The translations under genes were made by a program, and so were the position numbers. Of a stretch of DNA of 12,692 bases, positions 5,896 to 12,692 are shown in pieces. Below the pieces are notes generated by a model. That model was not told the DNA's origin. It saw only the letters and a list, made by a program, of their open reading frames with translations, and searched no databases. This stretch comes from Pseudomonadota bacterium (GTDB lineage Bacteria > Pseudomonadota > Alphaproteobacteria > Sphingomonadales > Sphingomonadaceae): assembly GCA_023432995.1 (NCBI GenBank), contig JAEZES010000176.1:1-12692 (forward strand), written 5' to 3'. Positions within the stretch are counted from its first letter, which is position 1; each line of letters opens with the position of its first letter.

Positions 5896-6891
5896 ATGAC
5901 CGCCCCGGCTCCGCTCGCCAAGACTCTCGACCTCATTGGCAACACCCCGCTGGTCCTGCTCGAAGGCCCGAGCCGCGAGGCCGGCTGCGAGATCTGGGGC
6001 AAGTGCGAGTTCGCCAACCCGGGCGCCTCGGTCAAGGACCGCGCTGCGCTGTGGATCGTCCGCGACGCCGAGGACAAGGGCACGCTCAAGGCCGGCGGCA
6101 CGATCGTCGAGGGGACCGCCGGCAACACCGGCATCGGCCTCGCGCTGGTCGCCAACGCCCGCGGCTACAAGACGATCATCGTCATGCCGGAGAACCAGTC
6201 GAAGGAAAAGATGGACACGCTGCGCGCGCTTGGCGCCGAGCTGGTCCTCGTGCCGCCGACCAAGTTCTCCAATCCCGGCCACTTCGTGCACACCTCGCGC
6301 CGCCTGGCAGAGGAAACCGAAGGTGCAGTCTGGGCCAACCAGTTCGACAACATCGCCAACCGCAAGGCGCACATCGAAAGCACCGCGGTCGAGCTGTGGC
6401 AGCAACTCGACGGACGCATCGACGGCTTCACCTGCGCCGTCGGCACCGGCGGAACGCTGGCCGGGGTCGGCCTCGGGCTCAAGGAGTTCGACGACCGCGT
6501 CACCATCGCGCTGACCGATCCCCACGGAGCCGCGCTCTACAACTACTACGCCTGCGGTGAACTCCTCGCCGAGGGCACGTCGGTCGCCGAAGGCATTGGC
6601 CAGGGGCGCATCACCGCCAACCTCGAGGGCGCGCCGATCGACACCCAGTTCCGCATTTCCGACGAGGAAGGCCTCACCTGGGTCGCCCGGCTGCTGAGGG
6701 AGGAAGGCCTGTGTCTCGGTCTCTCGTCGGGGATCAATGTTGCCGGCGCGGTCGCGCTCGGCAAGCAGCTCGGGCCCGGCACGCGTGTTGCGACGATCCT
6801 CGCCGACACCGGGTTCCGCTACCTGTCGTCGCTCTACAACCGGGAATGGCTGGCCGAGAAGGGGCTGCCGGTTTTCGACTGGCTGCGTTAA
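5896..6891 (+). CDS. cysK: Cysteine synthase (O-acetylserine sulfhydrylase), PLP fold type II
   Basis: A 331-residue cytosolic enzyme that makes L-cysteine from O-acetylserine and sulfide. Motifs: IGNTPLV (14-20), PLP lysine K47 in NPGASVKDR, substrate loop TAGNTG (74-79, where CysK usually has TSGNTG), PLP phosphate loop GTGGT (183-187), and SSGIN near the C-terminus. QFDNIANRKAH (149-159) corresponds to the family QF.NPAN..AH block. The ATG at 5896 matches where family homology starts. In-frame TTG codons at 5857/5860 follow a GGAGG and would add 12-13 residues without homology, so a longer form cannot be excluded. The Ser-to-Ala change in the substrate loop, and the family's overlap with cystathionine beta-synthase, leave some doubt on exact substrate. 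A 107-aa membrane protein gene follows after 23 nt, perhaps in the same transcript. Confidence 0.88.
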   Translation: MTAPAPLAKTLDLIGNTPLVLLEGPSREAGCEIWGKCEFANPGASVKDRAALWIVRDAEDKGTLKAGGTIVEGTAGNTGIGLALVANARGYKTIIVMPENQSKEKMDTLRALGAELVLVPPTKFSNPGHFVHTSRRLAEETEGAVWANQFDNIANRKAHIESTAVELWQQLDGRIDGFTCAVGTGGTLAGVGLGLKEFDDRVTIALTDPHGAALYNYYACGELLAEGTSVAEGIGQGRITANLEGAPIDTQFRISDEEGLTWVARLLREEGLCLGLSSGINVAGAVALGKQLGPGTRVATILADTGFRYLSSLYNREWLAEKGLPVFDWLR

Positions 6892-6914
6892 TCTCGCAGG
6901 GTTAGAGTTGCGCG

Positions 6915-7238
6915 ATGGCCCACGATCCATCCGAAGTTCCCTACTCCGCGCACGAGCCGGCGCGGGCCCCTCTCGCGGGGTCGCGCGACCAGTCGATCCA
7001 GCGGCTGCAGGTCGGGCTGTTCGGGCTCGCCGCGATGGTGCTGCTGGTCGCGCTCGCCAACATCATCCGCAACAATGCCGACCAGAACGAGGCTACCGTC
7101 GTCCCCGAGGCGGCCCCGACCGTGGCCGAGCAACCGGCCGCCGGGGCGGTGAGCGACCCGCTGGCCGAGGCCGGGGTCGTCCCCGAGATGCCGACGGAGC
7201 AGTCCTCCGAGGGCAATGCTCCGCCACCGCAGCCTTGA
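6915..7238 (+). CDS. Small single-pass membrane protein, unknown function
   Basis: A 107-residue protein I do not recognise as a named family. The first 30 residues are polar. Residues 31-51 (LQVGLFGLAAMVLLVALANII) form one clear transmembrane helix. The remaining 55 residues are rich in Ala, Pro and Glu (VVPEAAPTVAEQPAAG), low in complexity and probably unstructured, likely in the periplasm. No cysteine or catalytic motif is seen. It lies 23 nt after cysK and overlaps the next gene by 23 nt, which implies co-translation with the GldG-like protein; the two may act together. The ribosome binding site is weak (AGGG 6898-6901, 13 nt upstream). Codon use matches its neighbours, which supports a real gene. 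Confidence 0.72.
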   Translation: MAHDPSEVPYSAHEPARAPLAGSRDQSIQRLQVGLFGLAAMVLLVALANIIRNNADQNEATVVPEAAPTVAEQPAAGAVSDPLAEAGVVPEMPTEQSSEGNAPPPQP

Positions 7239-8070
7239 GGTCGCGCTCGTCGCGGCGCTGCTGGGCCTGACGGGTACCGGCTGTCGGGCCGGGGAGGCCC
7301 AACAACGACCCGAACTCGGGCTGATGGCCACGATCCCGCTCTATTGGGGGGAGGAGCGCGCGTTCGGTGACGCGCTGTCGGGCGAAGGCACCGCCCACTG
7401 GGCGCGGGCGCAGATCGAGAACCGCTATAGGCTTCGGCCACTCGACACGCTGGGCGAAGACAGTCTCGCCGGCCTCGAGTTCCTGCTGCTGGCTCAGCCG
7501 CGGGCGCTGACGGGAGCGGAAAACGTCGCGCTCGATGCCTGGGTCCGGGCCGGGGGGCACCTGCTGCTGTTCGCCGATCCGCTGCTGACCGGCGAGTCGC
7601 GCTTTCCCATCGGCGACCGCCGGCGACCGCAGGATGTCGTCCTGCTGTCGCCGATCCTCTCGCACTGGGGCCTGCGGCTCGAATTCGACGAAGACCAGCT
7701 GGCCGGGTTCGCCCTGACCGCAGGGGCGCCGCCGATCCCGGTCAACTTGCCTGGCAAGCTGGTCGCGGACGGCGCATGCGCGATCGAATCGGGCGGCGTC
7801 CTGGCCCGCTGCGCGATCGGCGAGGGGAGCGTGCTGATCCTGGCCGACGCCGCGGTGCTTGATCTCCACGAGCCGCACCCGGCGGCGCCCGCGGCGCTCG
7901 ACTGGCTGCTCGACGAGGGCTTCGGACGCGGGAAATCACGGGAAGTTGGCTTCGGCCGCGAGCCCGCCCACGTGGAATCAAGTATTTACTGGGCCGAGAT
8001 CGCCGATCGGGAGGCAATTCGGGCGTCCGTATCAGCCAAAAAATCCACAGATGACGGCTATTTCCCGTAA
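7216..8070 (+). CDS. GldG/ABC-transporter auxiliary-like envelope protein
   Basis: A 284-residue protein. The N-terminus (MLRHRSLEVALVAALLGLTGTGC) is a signal or anchor sequence; C23 follows TG and could be lipidated, although Gly at -3 makes a weak lipobox. The body resembles the GldG / ABC_transp_aux domain of uncharacterised ABC systems: MATIPLYWGE at 37-46, then FLLLAQPRALTGAENVALDAWVRAGGHLLLFADPLLTGESRFPIGDRRRPQD, LSHWGLRLEFDED, and the closing GEGSVLILADAAVLD. The fold is class I glutamine amidotransferase-like without an obvious catalytic triad. No ABC ATPase or permease is next to it. It overlaps the small membrane protein gene by 23 nt, and its last codons (FP-stop) lie within the first unit of the 10-bp repeats before mraZ. 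Its role is unknown; an envelope function is inferred from export and context. Confidence 0.78.
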   Translation: MLRHRSLEVALVAALLGLTGTGCRAGEAQQRPELGLMATIPLYWGEERAFGDALSGEGTAHWARAQIENRYRLRPLDTLGEDSLAGLEFLLLAQPRALTGAENVALDAWVRAGGHLLLFADPLLTGESRFPIGDRRRPQDVVLLSPILSHWGLRLEFDEDQLAGFALTAGAPPIPVNLPGKLVADGACAIESGGVLARCAIGEGSVLILADAAVLDLHEPHPAAPAALDWLLDEGFGRGKSREVGFGREPAHVESSIYWAEIADREAIRASVSAKKSTDDGYFP

Positions 8071-8100
8071 TTTCCCCTTTCCTCCCGTCATTGCCCGCGA
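8061..8100. promoter_or_regulatory. Four 10-bp repeats, candidate MraZ operator
   Basis: Four consecutive blocks, TTTCCCGTAA, TTTCCCCTTT, CCTCCCGTCA and TTGCCCGCGA, place CCC at 8064, 8074, 8084 and 8094, exactly 10 bp apart. MraZ proteins are known to bind short G-triplet direct repeats with 10-bp period (E. coli TGGGN with 5-nt spacers) upstream of their own operon and autorepress it. Here the GGG strand is the minus strand. The first block overlaps the 3' end of the preceding gene. No other such series was seen in the window. Confidence 0.55.
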
Positions 8101-8237
8101 TAGATAGCGAGTCCATCGGACAATCCGCCCGAAATGCATCTCCGAATCGGAGATGACGGTCCGCGCCATGGCGCGCGCCCGGACGGGAGAGGCTTGCTCC
8201 GGTGCGATGAGGGCTTGCCAGCGGGGTCAGCGGCGAC
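8071..8237 (+). promoter_or_regulatory. mraZ upstream region (dcw cluster promoter and leader)
   Basis: This 167-bp gap must hold the main dcw promoter. Besides the 10-bp repeats, it has an AT-richer TAGATAGCGA right after them (8101-8110), which could contribute a -10. It also has the perfect palindrome at 8137-8155, the palindrome GCGCCATGGCGC (8164-8175) and a 21-bp-spaced repeat GGCTTGC (8191, 8212). I cannot place -35/-10 boxes with confidence. No RNA gene was recognised. Confidence 0.45.
8137..8155. repeat. Perfect 19-bp palindrome before mraZ
   Basis: CATCTCCGA, a central A, then TCGGAGATG: nine-base arms with no mismatch. As RNA it would be an 8-bp stem with a 3-nt loop. Its symmetry suits a homodimeric regulator, and it lies 83 bp before the mraZ start. 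There is no T-tract, so it is not a terminator. The regulator is unknown. Confidence 0.55.
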
Positions 8238-8735
8238 GTGGTGGAGAATGCGCCGGTAGTGTACAGCGGACAGGACTTTTCGCCGCGGGGCGAGAAGGGC
8301 CGCTACGTACTGCCGACCGAGTTCCGCCGGGCGGTGATCGAATCGAGCGGCGGCAAGGTGCTGTGCCTCGCCAAGCACGAGCGCTGGAAGTGCCTGACGG
8401 CCTTCGGCCTGTCGCGCGAACACGAGCTCAACGCCCAGCTGCTGCACGAGGAGGAGCGCGCGATCCGGCTCGGCCGCGAGTTCGACGCCGATCTGCGCCG
8501 CATCCAGCTGTTCGGGTTCAAGAAAATCTCGTTCGACGACAGCGGTCGCTTCATCATCCCCGAGCATCTGGCCGGCATCGCCGGGCTGACCGGCGACGTG
8601 TTCTTCCAGGGTGCAGGCAGCTTTTTCACCCTGTGGAGCCCCGATGAGCTCTACCGCATGGGCGAGGGCTGGGAGAGCGCCCAGGCGGCCTGCCGCGCGC
8701 TCGCCGAAGAGGGCGGCAAGAGGAGGAAGGCGTGA
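8238..8735 (+). CDS. mraZ: Division/cell wall cluster transcriptional regulator MraZ
   Basis: A 165-residue DNA-binding protein of the MraZ family, with two AbrB/SpoVT-like swapped-hairpin halves. The core motifs are GEKGRYVLP (18-26) and DDSGRFIIP (100-108), the two DxxGR-type sites of the family; the first has Glu in place of Asp. YSG (9-11) near the N-terminus and a C-terminal tail ending GGKRRKA are usual in relatives. Two GTG codons, 8238 and 8241, can serve as start; neither has a good ribosome binding site. MraZ proteins form ring-shaped oligomers and repress their own dcw operon through 10-bp repeats, and such repeats lie upstream. The stop overlaps the rsmH start (GTGA). Confidence 0.93.
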   Translation: MVENAPVVYSGQDFSPRGEKGRYVLPTEFRRAVIESSGGKVLCLAKHERWKCLTAFGLSREHELNAQLLHEEERAIRLGREFDADLRRIQLFGFKKISFDDSGRFIIPEHLAGIAGLTGDVFFQGAGSFFTLWSPDELYRMGEGWESAQAACRALAEEGGKRRKA

Positions 8736-9706
8736 GCGCGTCCGCCACCTCGCCGCACGTGCCGGTGCTCATCGCCGAGGTTCTCGAGGCGCTGGCACCG
8801 CGGCCCGGCGACCTGATCGTCGACGCGACGTTCGGTGCCGGCGGCTATACCCGCGCCTTCCTCGACGCGGGCGCCACGGTCCATGCCTTCGACCGCGATC
8901 CCGAGGCCATCGCCGCGGGCCGCGAGTGGCCCGAAACCCGTCCGGGCAAGCAGGGAGGCGCGCCGCGCCTGGTGCTCCATCCGCGCCGCTTCTCCGAGAT
9001 GGTCGCGGCGCTGGCCGACGCGGGCGTCTCGCAGGTCGACGGGGTGGCGATGGACATCGGCGTGTCGTCGATGCAGCTCGACCAGCCCGAGCGCGGCTTT
9101 GCCTTTTCCGCCGACGGGCCGCTCGACATGACGATGAGCCGCGAGGGGCCGACCGCGGCCGACTTCCTCAACGGCGCGCCGGAGGCGGAGATCGCCGACG
9201 TCCTGTACCGCTACGGCGAAGAGCGCCAGAGCCGCCGCGTGGCGCGGGCGATCGTCGCGGCGCGGCCGCTCTCCACCACCGGCGAACTGGCGCAGGTCGT
9301 GCGCAAGGCGCTCGGCTATCGCCCCGGAGGGAAGGACCCGGCGACGCGCAGCTTCCAGGCGATCCGCATTCACGTGAATGGCGAGCTCGACGAACTCGAG
9401 CTCGCGCTGGCCGGGGCCGAGCGGGTGCTGAGGTCCGGCGGCCGGCTGGCGGTGGTGACCTTCCACAGCCTCGAGGACCGGATCGTCAAGCGCTTCCTGC
9501 GCGAGGCGGCCGGGGTAACGGCCGGCAAGAGCCGTCACCTGCCCGAAGCGCCCGCCGCCACGGCGGCGAGGTTCGCCCACATCGCCAGGCCGGTTCGCGC
9601 GTCCGAGGCCGAAGTGCGGCGCAATCCGCGTGCCCGATCCGCCACGCTGCGCGCGGCCATTCGCACCGCCGCTCCGGCCCGCTCCTTCGAAAGGGCGCTC
9701 GCATGA
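8732..9706 (+). CDS. rsmH: 16S rRNA m4C1402 methyltransferase RsmH (MraW)
   Basis: A 324-residue SAM-dependent methyltransferase that methylates N4 of C1402 in the 16S rRNA P-site region. Family blocks: HVPVL (9-13), SAM motif I VDATFGAGGYT (30-40), acidic HAFDRDP (51-57), MDIGVSSMQLDQPERGF (107-123), RSFQAIRIHVNGELDEL (206-222) and VTFHSLEDRIVKRFL (242-256). Length is typical. The start is GTG at 8732, overlapping the mraZ stop, with a strong AGGAGG (8721-8726) five bases before it. The C-terminal 60 residues are Ala/Arg-rich and variable. It overlaps ftsL by 4 nt (ATGA). Confidence 0.96.
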   Translation: MSASATSPHVPVLIAEVLEALAPRPGDLIVDATFGAGGYTRAFLDAGATVHAFDRDPEAIAAGREWPETRPGKQGGAPRLVLHPRRFSEMVAALADAGVSQVDGVAMDIGVSSMQLDQPERGFAFSADGPLDMTMSREGPTAADFLNGAPEAEIADVLYRYGEERQSRRVARAIVAARPLSTTGELAQVVRKALGYRPGGKDPATRSFQAIRIHVNGELDELELALAGAERVLRSGGRLAVVTFHSLEDRIVKRFLREAAGVTAGKSRHLPEAPAATAARFAHIARPVRASEAEVRRNPRARSATLRAAIRTAAPARSFERALA

Positions 9707-10206
9707 CCCCGCAAAGCCGCTTCCGCCGCATCGGCTGGTTCGCCGCGCTCGGGGTCTGCGCGCTGCTCTACCTGGCGCTGCACCTGAACGTGCATGCGGT
9801 GCGCAGCGAGGTGATCCGGGCCGAGCGCCAGATCGTCGCGCTCGAGCAGCAGAAGCTGCTCCTCGAGACCGAGTTCCAGACCCGCTCGAACCAGCTGCAG
9901 CTCGAGGAATGGAACCGGGTGGATTTCGGCTACTCCGCGCCGACCGCCGAGCAGTTCCTCGAGAGCGAGCGCCAGCTGGCCCGGTTCGGCAGCCCGCGCG
10001 CGCCGGGCGCGCCCGAGCCGATCCGCGTGGCGGGGGCCGGAGGCGACACGCCCGACTATCCGAAGCTGGTGTCGCCGCTGACCGGCAAGCCGATCGACGA
10101 GGCGCTGCTCGAGCCTGAGCGCCAAGAGCGCCTGTCCGATACCCAGCTCGCCGACGGGACCATGCGCATCCCGCTCGGCGCGGTGATCGGGAGCTCGAGC
10201 CAGTGA
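9703..10206 (+). CDS. ftsL: Cell division protein FtsL
   Basis: A 167-residue bitopic inner-membrane protein. It has a short cytoplasmic N-terminus (MTPQSRFRR), a transmembrane helix at about 10-29, and then a periplasmic coiled coil (about 31-70, HAVRSEVIRAERQIVALEQQ). Known FtsL joins FtsB and FtsQ to activate the FtsW-FtsI septal synthase. The assignment rests on topology and position between rsmH and ftsI, because FtsL sequences diverge strongly. The final 90 residues form a Pro/Gly/Glu-rich tail longer than in E. coli FtsL (121 aa) and without recognisable domain. The ATG at 9703 overlaps the rsmH stop (ATGA) and has AAAGGG about eight bases upstream; the frame is open further upstream, but only as a shadow of rsmH. 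Confidence 0.88.
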   Translation: MTPQSRFRRIGWFAALGVCALLYLALHLNVHAVRSEVIRAERQIVALEQQKLLLETEFQTRSNQLQLEEWNRVDFGYSAPTAEQFLESERQLARFGSPRAPGAPEPIRVAGAGGDTPDYPKLVSPLTGKPIDEALLEPERQERLSDTQLADGTMRIPLGAVIGSSSQ

Positions 10207-11927
10207 ATTCGTTCGCCATCCAGGTCCAGGTGCCGACCGCCCGGGTCAGGCTGGCCGACGTCCGCCGGCGGGCGCTGCTGATCGCGCGGCTCAGAGTGCT
10301 GCTGATCGCCGCGGCGTTCGCCGCGCTCGCCGCGGCGGCGCTGCTCCGCATCGCCTATCTCGGTCTGGTCCAGCCGGCGCCGTCCGAACGGTCGATGGCC
10401 GAGGCGCTGCTGCCGTCGCGGGGCGAGATCACCGACCGCAACGGCTTGCCGCTGGCGCGCGCGTTTCCCGCCTACGCGCTGTGGTACAACCCGCAGGCGA
10501 TGGACGATGGCGGGCCGCCGCTGGTCCGCTCGCCGGAGGAAGTTGCCGCCCAGCTCAAGGCGATCTTCCCCGATCTCGACGAATTCGCGGTCGCCCGCCA
10601 GCTTGCCTCGGGCAAGGCCGGTTACCTGCGCCGGCGCGTGCTGCCCGAAGACGCCAACAAGGTCTACGCGATCGGCGAGCTCGCGCTCGAGTTGCCGCGC
10701 GAGAGCGACCGGCACTACCCGCAGGGCACGATGGCGGCCCATGTCCTCGGCTACGTCAAGGACGGCAAGGGCTACGTCGGCATGGAGGCCGCGCTCGACG
10801 AGCGCCTGCGCGATCCGGTGCGCCGCGGCGAGCCGGTCGCGCTGTCGATCGACGCGCGCGTCCAGGGCGCGCTCGAGGACGAGCTCAAGCGCGGGATGCT
10901 GTCGGTCGACGCGGTCGGCGCGGCCGGGATCGTGCTCGACGTCGACACCGGCGAAGTGCTCGCGCTCGCCTCCCTGCCCGAGTTCGATCCCAACCGGATG
11001 GACGCCGAAGGCCAGAAGCACGTCTTCAACAAGGTCACCAACCAGGTCTACGAACTCGGCTCGACCTTCAAGCCGCTGACGGTTGCCGCGGCGATCGACG
11101 CGGGCGTCATCACCGACCTGGCGCACCGCTATCCGGCGGCGCCGTTCCCGGTCTCGGGCTTCACCATCGGCGACCTCCACTCGATGGGCGCGTCGATCAA
11201 CGTGCCCGATATTCTCATCCATTCGTCGAACGTCGGTACCGCCCACGTCGTCGATGATCTCGGTCCGGCGCGGCTCAAGCAGGTCATGGCCGACCTCGGC
11301 TTCAACGAGCGGCCGTACATCGAGCTGCCCGCGCGCGGCTTCCCGATCTGGGCCAGCGGGGACTGGCCGCGCCTGCGGGCGATGACCGTCGGCTACGGCC
11401 ACGGCATCGCGGTGACCCCGCTGCACCTCGCTAGCGCCTACGCGGCGATGGTCAACGGCGGCATCTGGCGGCCGGCGACGCTGCTCAAGGTCGCGCCCGG
11501 CCAGGCCAATCGCGGCCGCCGGGTGTTCAAGGCCAGCACCAGCGCGCGGATGAACCAGCTGCTCAGGATGATCGCGGTCTACGGCACCGGGCGCAACGCC
11601 AACGCCCCGGGGTTCCGGGTCGGCGGCAAGACCGGCAGCGCCGAAAAGCCCGGTTCGGGCGGCTACAACAAGTCGTCGCTGGTCTCGACTTTCGCCGCGG
11701 CCTTCCCGATGGACCGGCCGCGCTACGTGATCATCGCCATGCTCGACGAGCCCAAGGCGGTCGCGGCGAGCTCGTTCCAGCGCACCGCGGCGTGGAACGC
11801 GGCGCCGATCGTCCGCCGGCTGGTGCCGCGCATCGGTCCGCTTCTCGGGGTGCTGCCCGACGAGACGCGCGACATCGACCTGACCGACCTGAAGCCGCTG
11901 GTCGGCGACGACGGGAGCGACGGATGA
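10203..11927 (+). CDS. ftsI: Septal peptidoglycan transpeptidase FtsI (PBP3)
   Basis: A 574-residue class B penicillin-binding protein that cross-links peptidoglycan at the division septum. It has a cytoplasmic tail of about 29 residues, a transmembrane anchor (about 30-51), and a pedestal domain with the family start RGEITDRNGLPLA (74-86). The transpeptidase domain carries S287-TFK290 (SxxK, acyl-enzyme serine), S341-S342-N343 (SxN) and K476-T-G478 (KTG). VGYGHGIAVTPLHLASAYAAMVNGG lies between the second and third motifs, as in PBP3. No PASTA domains. The start is GTG at 10203, overlapping the ftsL stop (GTGA), with GGGAG nine bases upstream. The ATG of murE overlaps its stop. Confidence 0.96.
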   Translation: MNSFAIQVQVPTARVRLADVRRRALLIARLRVLLIAAAFAALAAAALLRIAYLGLVQPAPSERSMAEALLPSRGEITDRNGLPLARAFPAYALWYNPQAMDDGGPPLVRSPEEVAAQLKAIFPDLDEFAVARQLASGKAGYLRRRVLPEDANKVYAIGELALELPRESDRHYPQGTMAAHVLGYVKDGKGYVGMEAALDERLRDPVRRGEPVALSIDARVQGALEDELKRGMLSVDAVGAAGIVLDVDTGEVLALASLPEFDPNRMDAEGQKHVFNKVTNQVYELGSTFKPLTVAAAIDAGVITDLAHRYPAAPFPVSGFTIGDLHSMGASINVPDILIHSSNVGTAHVVDDLGPARLKQVMADLGFNERPYIELPARGFPIWASGDWPRLRAMTVGYGHGIAVTPLHLASAYAAMVNGGIWRPATLLKVAPGQANRGRRVFKASTSARMNQLLRMIAVYGTGRNANAPGFRVGGKTGSAEKPGSGGYNKSSLVSTFAAAFPMDRPRYVIIAMLDEPKAVAASSFQRTAAWNAAPIVRRLVPRIGPLLGVLPDETRDIDLTDLKPLVGDDGSDG

Positions 11928-12692
11928 AGCTCGCCCGGCTGGCCGAGGCGGTCGGGCTGGACGCCGCGGGCTACGGCGAAGCGCAGGTGACCGGCTTTGC
12001 CATCGATCACCGCAAGGTCGCGCCCGGCACCGTGTTCGGCGCGTTCCAGGGCACCCAAGCCAACGGCGAGGATTTCATCCCGGCCGCGATCGCCGCCGGC
12101 GCGATCGCCGTCGTCGCCCGGCCCGAGGCGATGGTCAGCGGGGCCGCGCATCTCGCCGATCCGCAGCCGCGGCGCGCGTTCGCCCGCCTCGCCGCGCAAT
12201 TCTTCCGACCGGTCCCGGAGACCGTGGTCGCGGTCACCGGCACCAACGGCAAGACTTCGACCGTCGAGATGACGCGCCAGATCTGGCGGATGTGCGGCCA
12301 GCGGGCCGCGTCGATCGGCACGCTCGGCGTGACGACCCCCGACGAAAGCGTCTCGACCGGGCTAACCACGCCCGACATCGTGACGTTCCTGTCGAACATG
12401 ACCGGCCTCGCCCGTGAAGGCGTCACGCACGTCGCCTACGAGGCCTCGAGTCACGGGCTGGCGCAGTTCCGCAACGAGGGCCTGCCGGTCAAGGCCGGGG
12501 CGTTCACCAACCTTTCACGCGATCACCTCGATTATCACGCCGACATGGAGGACTACTTCGCCGCCAAGATGCGGCTGTTCTCCGAAGTCGTGGACGAAGG
12601 CGGTGCGGCCGTGGTGTGGGCCGACGACGCCTGGAGCGCGCGGGGCCATTCCGCGGCGCGGGCCCGCGCGCGCCCCGGGGGGGGCGGGGGGG
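11924..12692 (+). CDS. murE: UDP-MurNAc-L-Ala-D-Glu ligase MurE, 3'-truncated by the window
   Basis: The first 256 codons of a Mur ligase that adds the third amino acid (meso-diaminopimelate expected in a Gram-negative) to the peptidoglycan precursor. Motifs: DHR (28-30, usual DSR) with VAPGTVFGAFQG, ATP loop TGTNGKT (105-111), LTTPD (147-151), EASSHGL (173-179), TNLSRDHLDYH (195-205) and the probable carbamylated lysine K215 in YFAAKMRLF. The C-terminal domain, including the DNPR/DAP-specificity motif, lies outside, so the amino acid cannot be read. ATG 11924 overlaps the ftsI stop (ATGA), with GGGAG six bases upstream. The last five or six codons read as Gly and come from a G-run that is probably artefactual, so real protein likely ends near residue 250 here. 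Confidence 0.95.
   Translation, partial: MKLARLAEAVGLDAAGYGEAQVTGFAIDHRKVAPGTVFGAFQGTQANGEDFIPAAIAAGAIAVVARPEAMVSGAAHLADPQPRRAFARLAAQFFRPVPETVVAVTGTNGKTSTVEMTRQIWRMCGQRAASIGTLGVTTPDESVSTGLTTPDIVTFLSNMTGLAREGVTHVAYEASSHGLAQFRNEGLPVKAGAFTNLSRDHLDYHADMEDYFAAKMRLFSEVVDEGGAAVVWADDAWSARGHSAARARARPGGGGG
12673..12692. other. G-rich homopolymer contig edge, probable artefact
   Basis: The window closes with CCCC, eight G, one C and seven G. This interrupts murE with a run of glycine codons not expected at this place in the family. Together with the C/G run at the other end, it points to an artefact at both contig edges. Confidence 0.6.

Noticed and set aside
5347..6930. Long minus-strand open frame opposite ferredoxin and cysK (527 codons)
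   Set aside because: It is antisense to two genes with complete family motifs, and its own sequence shows no domain, signal or ribosome binding site.
8071..8237. Possible RNase P RNA or other structured RNA upstream of mraZ, as found in some alphaproteobacteria
   Set aside because: The gap is too short (167 nt), and I see none of the conserved RNase P RNA core sequences.
8153..8237. Small leader peptide starting at ATG 8153 before mraZ
   Set aside because: The frame runs on through mraZ out of frame with Arg-rich shadow sequence and has no ribosome binding site.
8651..11426. Long minus-strand open frames opposite rsmH, ftsL and ftsI
   Set aside because: They are composition-driven shadows of well-recognised dcw genes; sequences are Arg/Ala-rich and featureless.
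1..12692. CRISPR arrays, insertion sequences, tRNA or rRNA genes, phage or toxin-antitoxin genes
   Set aside because: I looked on both strands and saw no repeat-spacer arrays, transposase motifs, tRNA cloverleaf with CCA end, or rRNA sequence.

Overview
The window is a GC-rich stretch (roughly two thirds G+C by eye) of a bacterial chromosome, most likely an alphaproteobacterium of the order Sphingomonadales (Sphingomonas/Erythrobacter-like). The basis is protein style rather than a database match: a PEPxxWA-type C-terminal sorting signal, a system I heme exporter (CcmA/CcmB), an adrenodoxin-type ferredoxin beside a cysteine synthase, and a dcw cluster opening mraZ-rsmH-ftsL-ftsI-murE. No plasmid, phage, IS or CRISPR signature is visible. 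Both edges are homopolymer C/G runs that look like assembly or read artefacts.

Layout. 65-727 (-): exported PEP-CTERM protein, preceded by an AT-richer upstream region with a TTAACGT direct repeat. 911-2151 (-): ccmA-ccmB, overlapping by 4 nt and closed by an intrinsic terminator directly after the ccmB stop. 2220-2513 (+): pterin-4a-carbinolamine dehydratase. 2532-4598 (-): secreted S9 serine peptidase, convergent with the dehydratase. 4746-5357 (-): HhH DNA glycosylase, divergent from 5428-5745 (+), a 2Fe-2S ferredoxin. 5896-6891 (+): PLP-dependent cysteine synthase. 6915-8070 (+): a small one-TM protein overlapping a GldG/ABC-auxiliary-like envelope protein. 8238-12692 (+): mraZ, rsmH, ftsL, ftsI and a 3'-truncated murE.

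How the genes work together. The right third is the start of the division and cell wall cluster: a transcriptional regulator (MraZ), a 16S rRNA methyltransferase (RsmH), the divisome scaffold FtsL, the septal transpeptidase FtsI and the peptidoglycan precursor ligase MurE. Every junction is a 4-nt stop/start overlap (GTGA, ATGA, GTGA, ATGA), so the cluster looks like one translationally coupled operon. Just upstream are four CCC-centred units at exact 10-bp spacing, the layout expected of a MraZ operator, and a perfect 19-bp palindrome. CcmA and CcmB form the ATPase and a permease of the heme exporter for cytochrome c maturation. The other genes are housekeeping genes with no obvious shared pathway.

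No clearly new multi-gene system is present. The items most worth checking are the regulatory region before mraZ, the uncharacterised membrane/GldG-like pair next to the division cluster, possible leaderless starts of ccmA and cysK, and the two possible starts of the peptidase (exported versus cytosolic).
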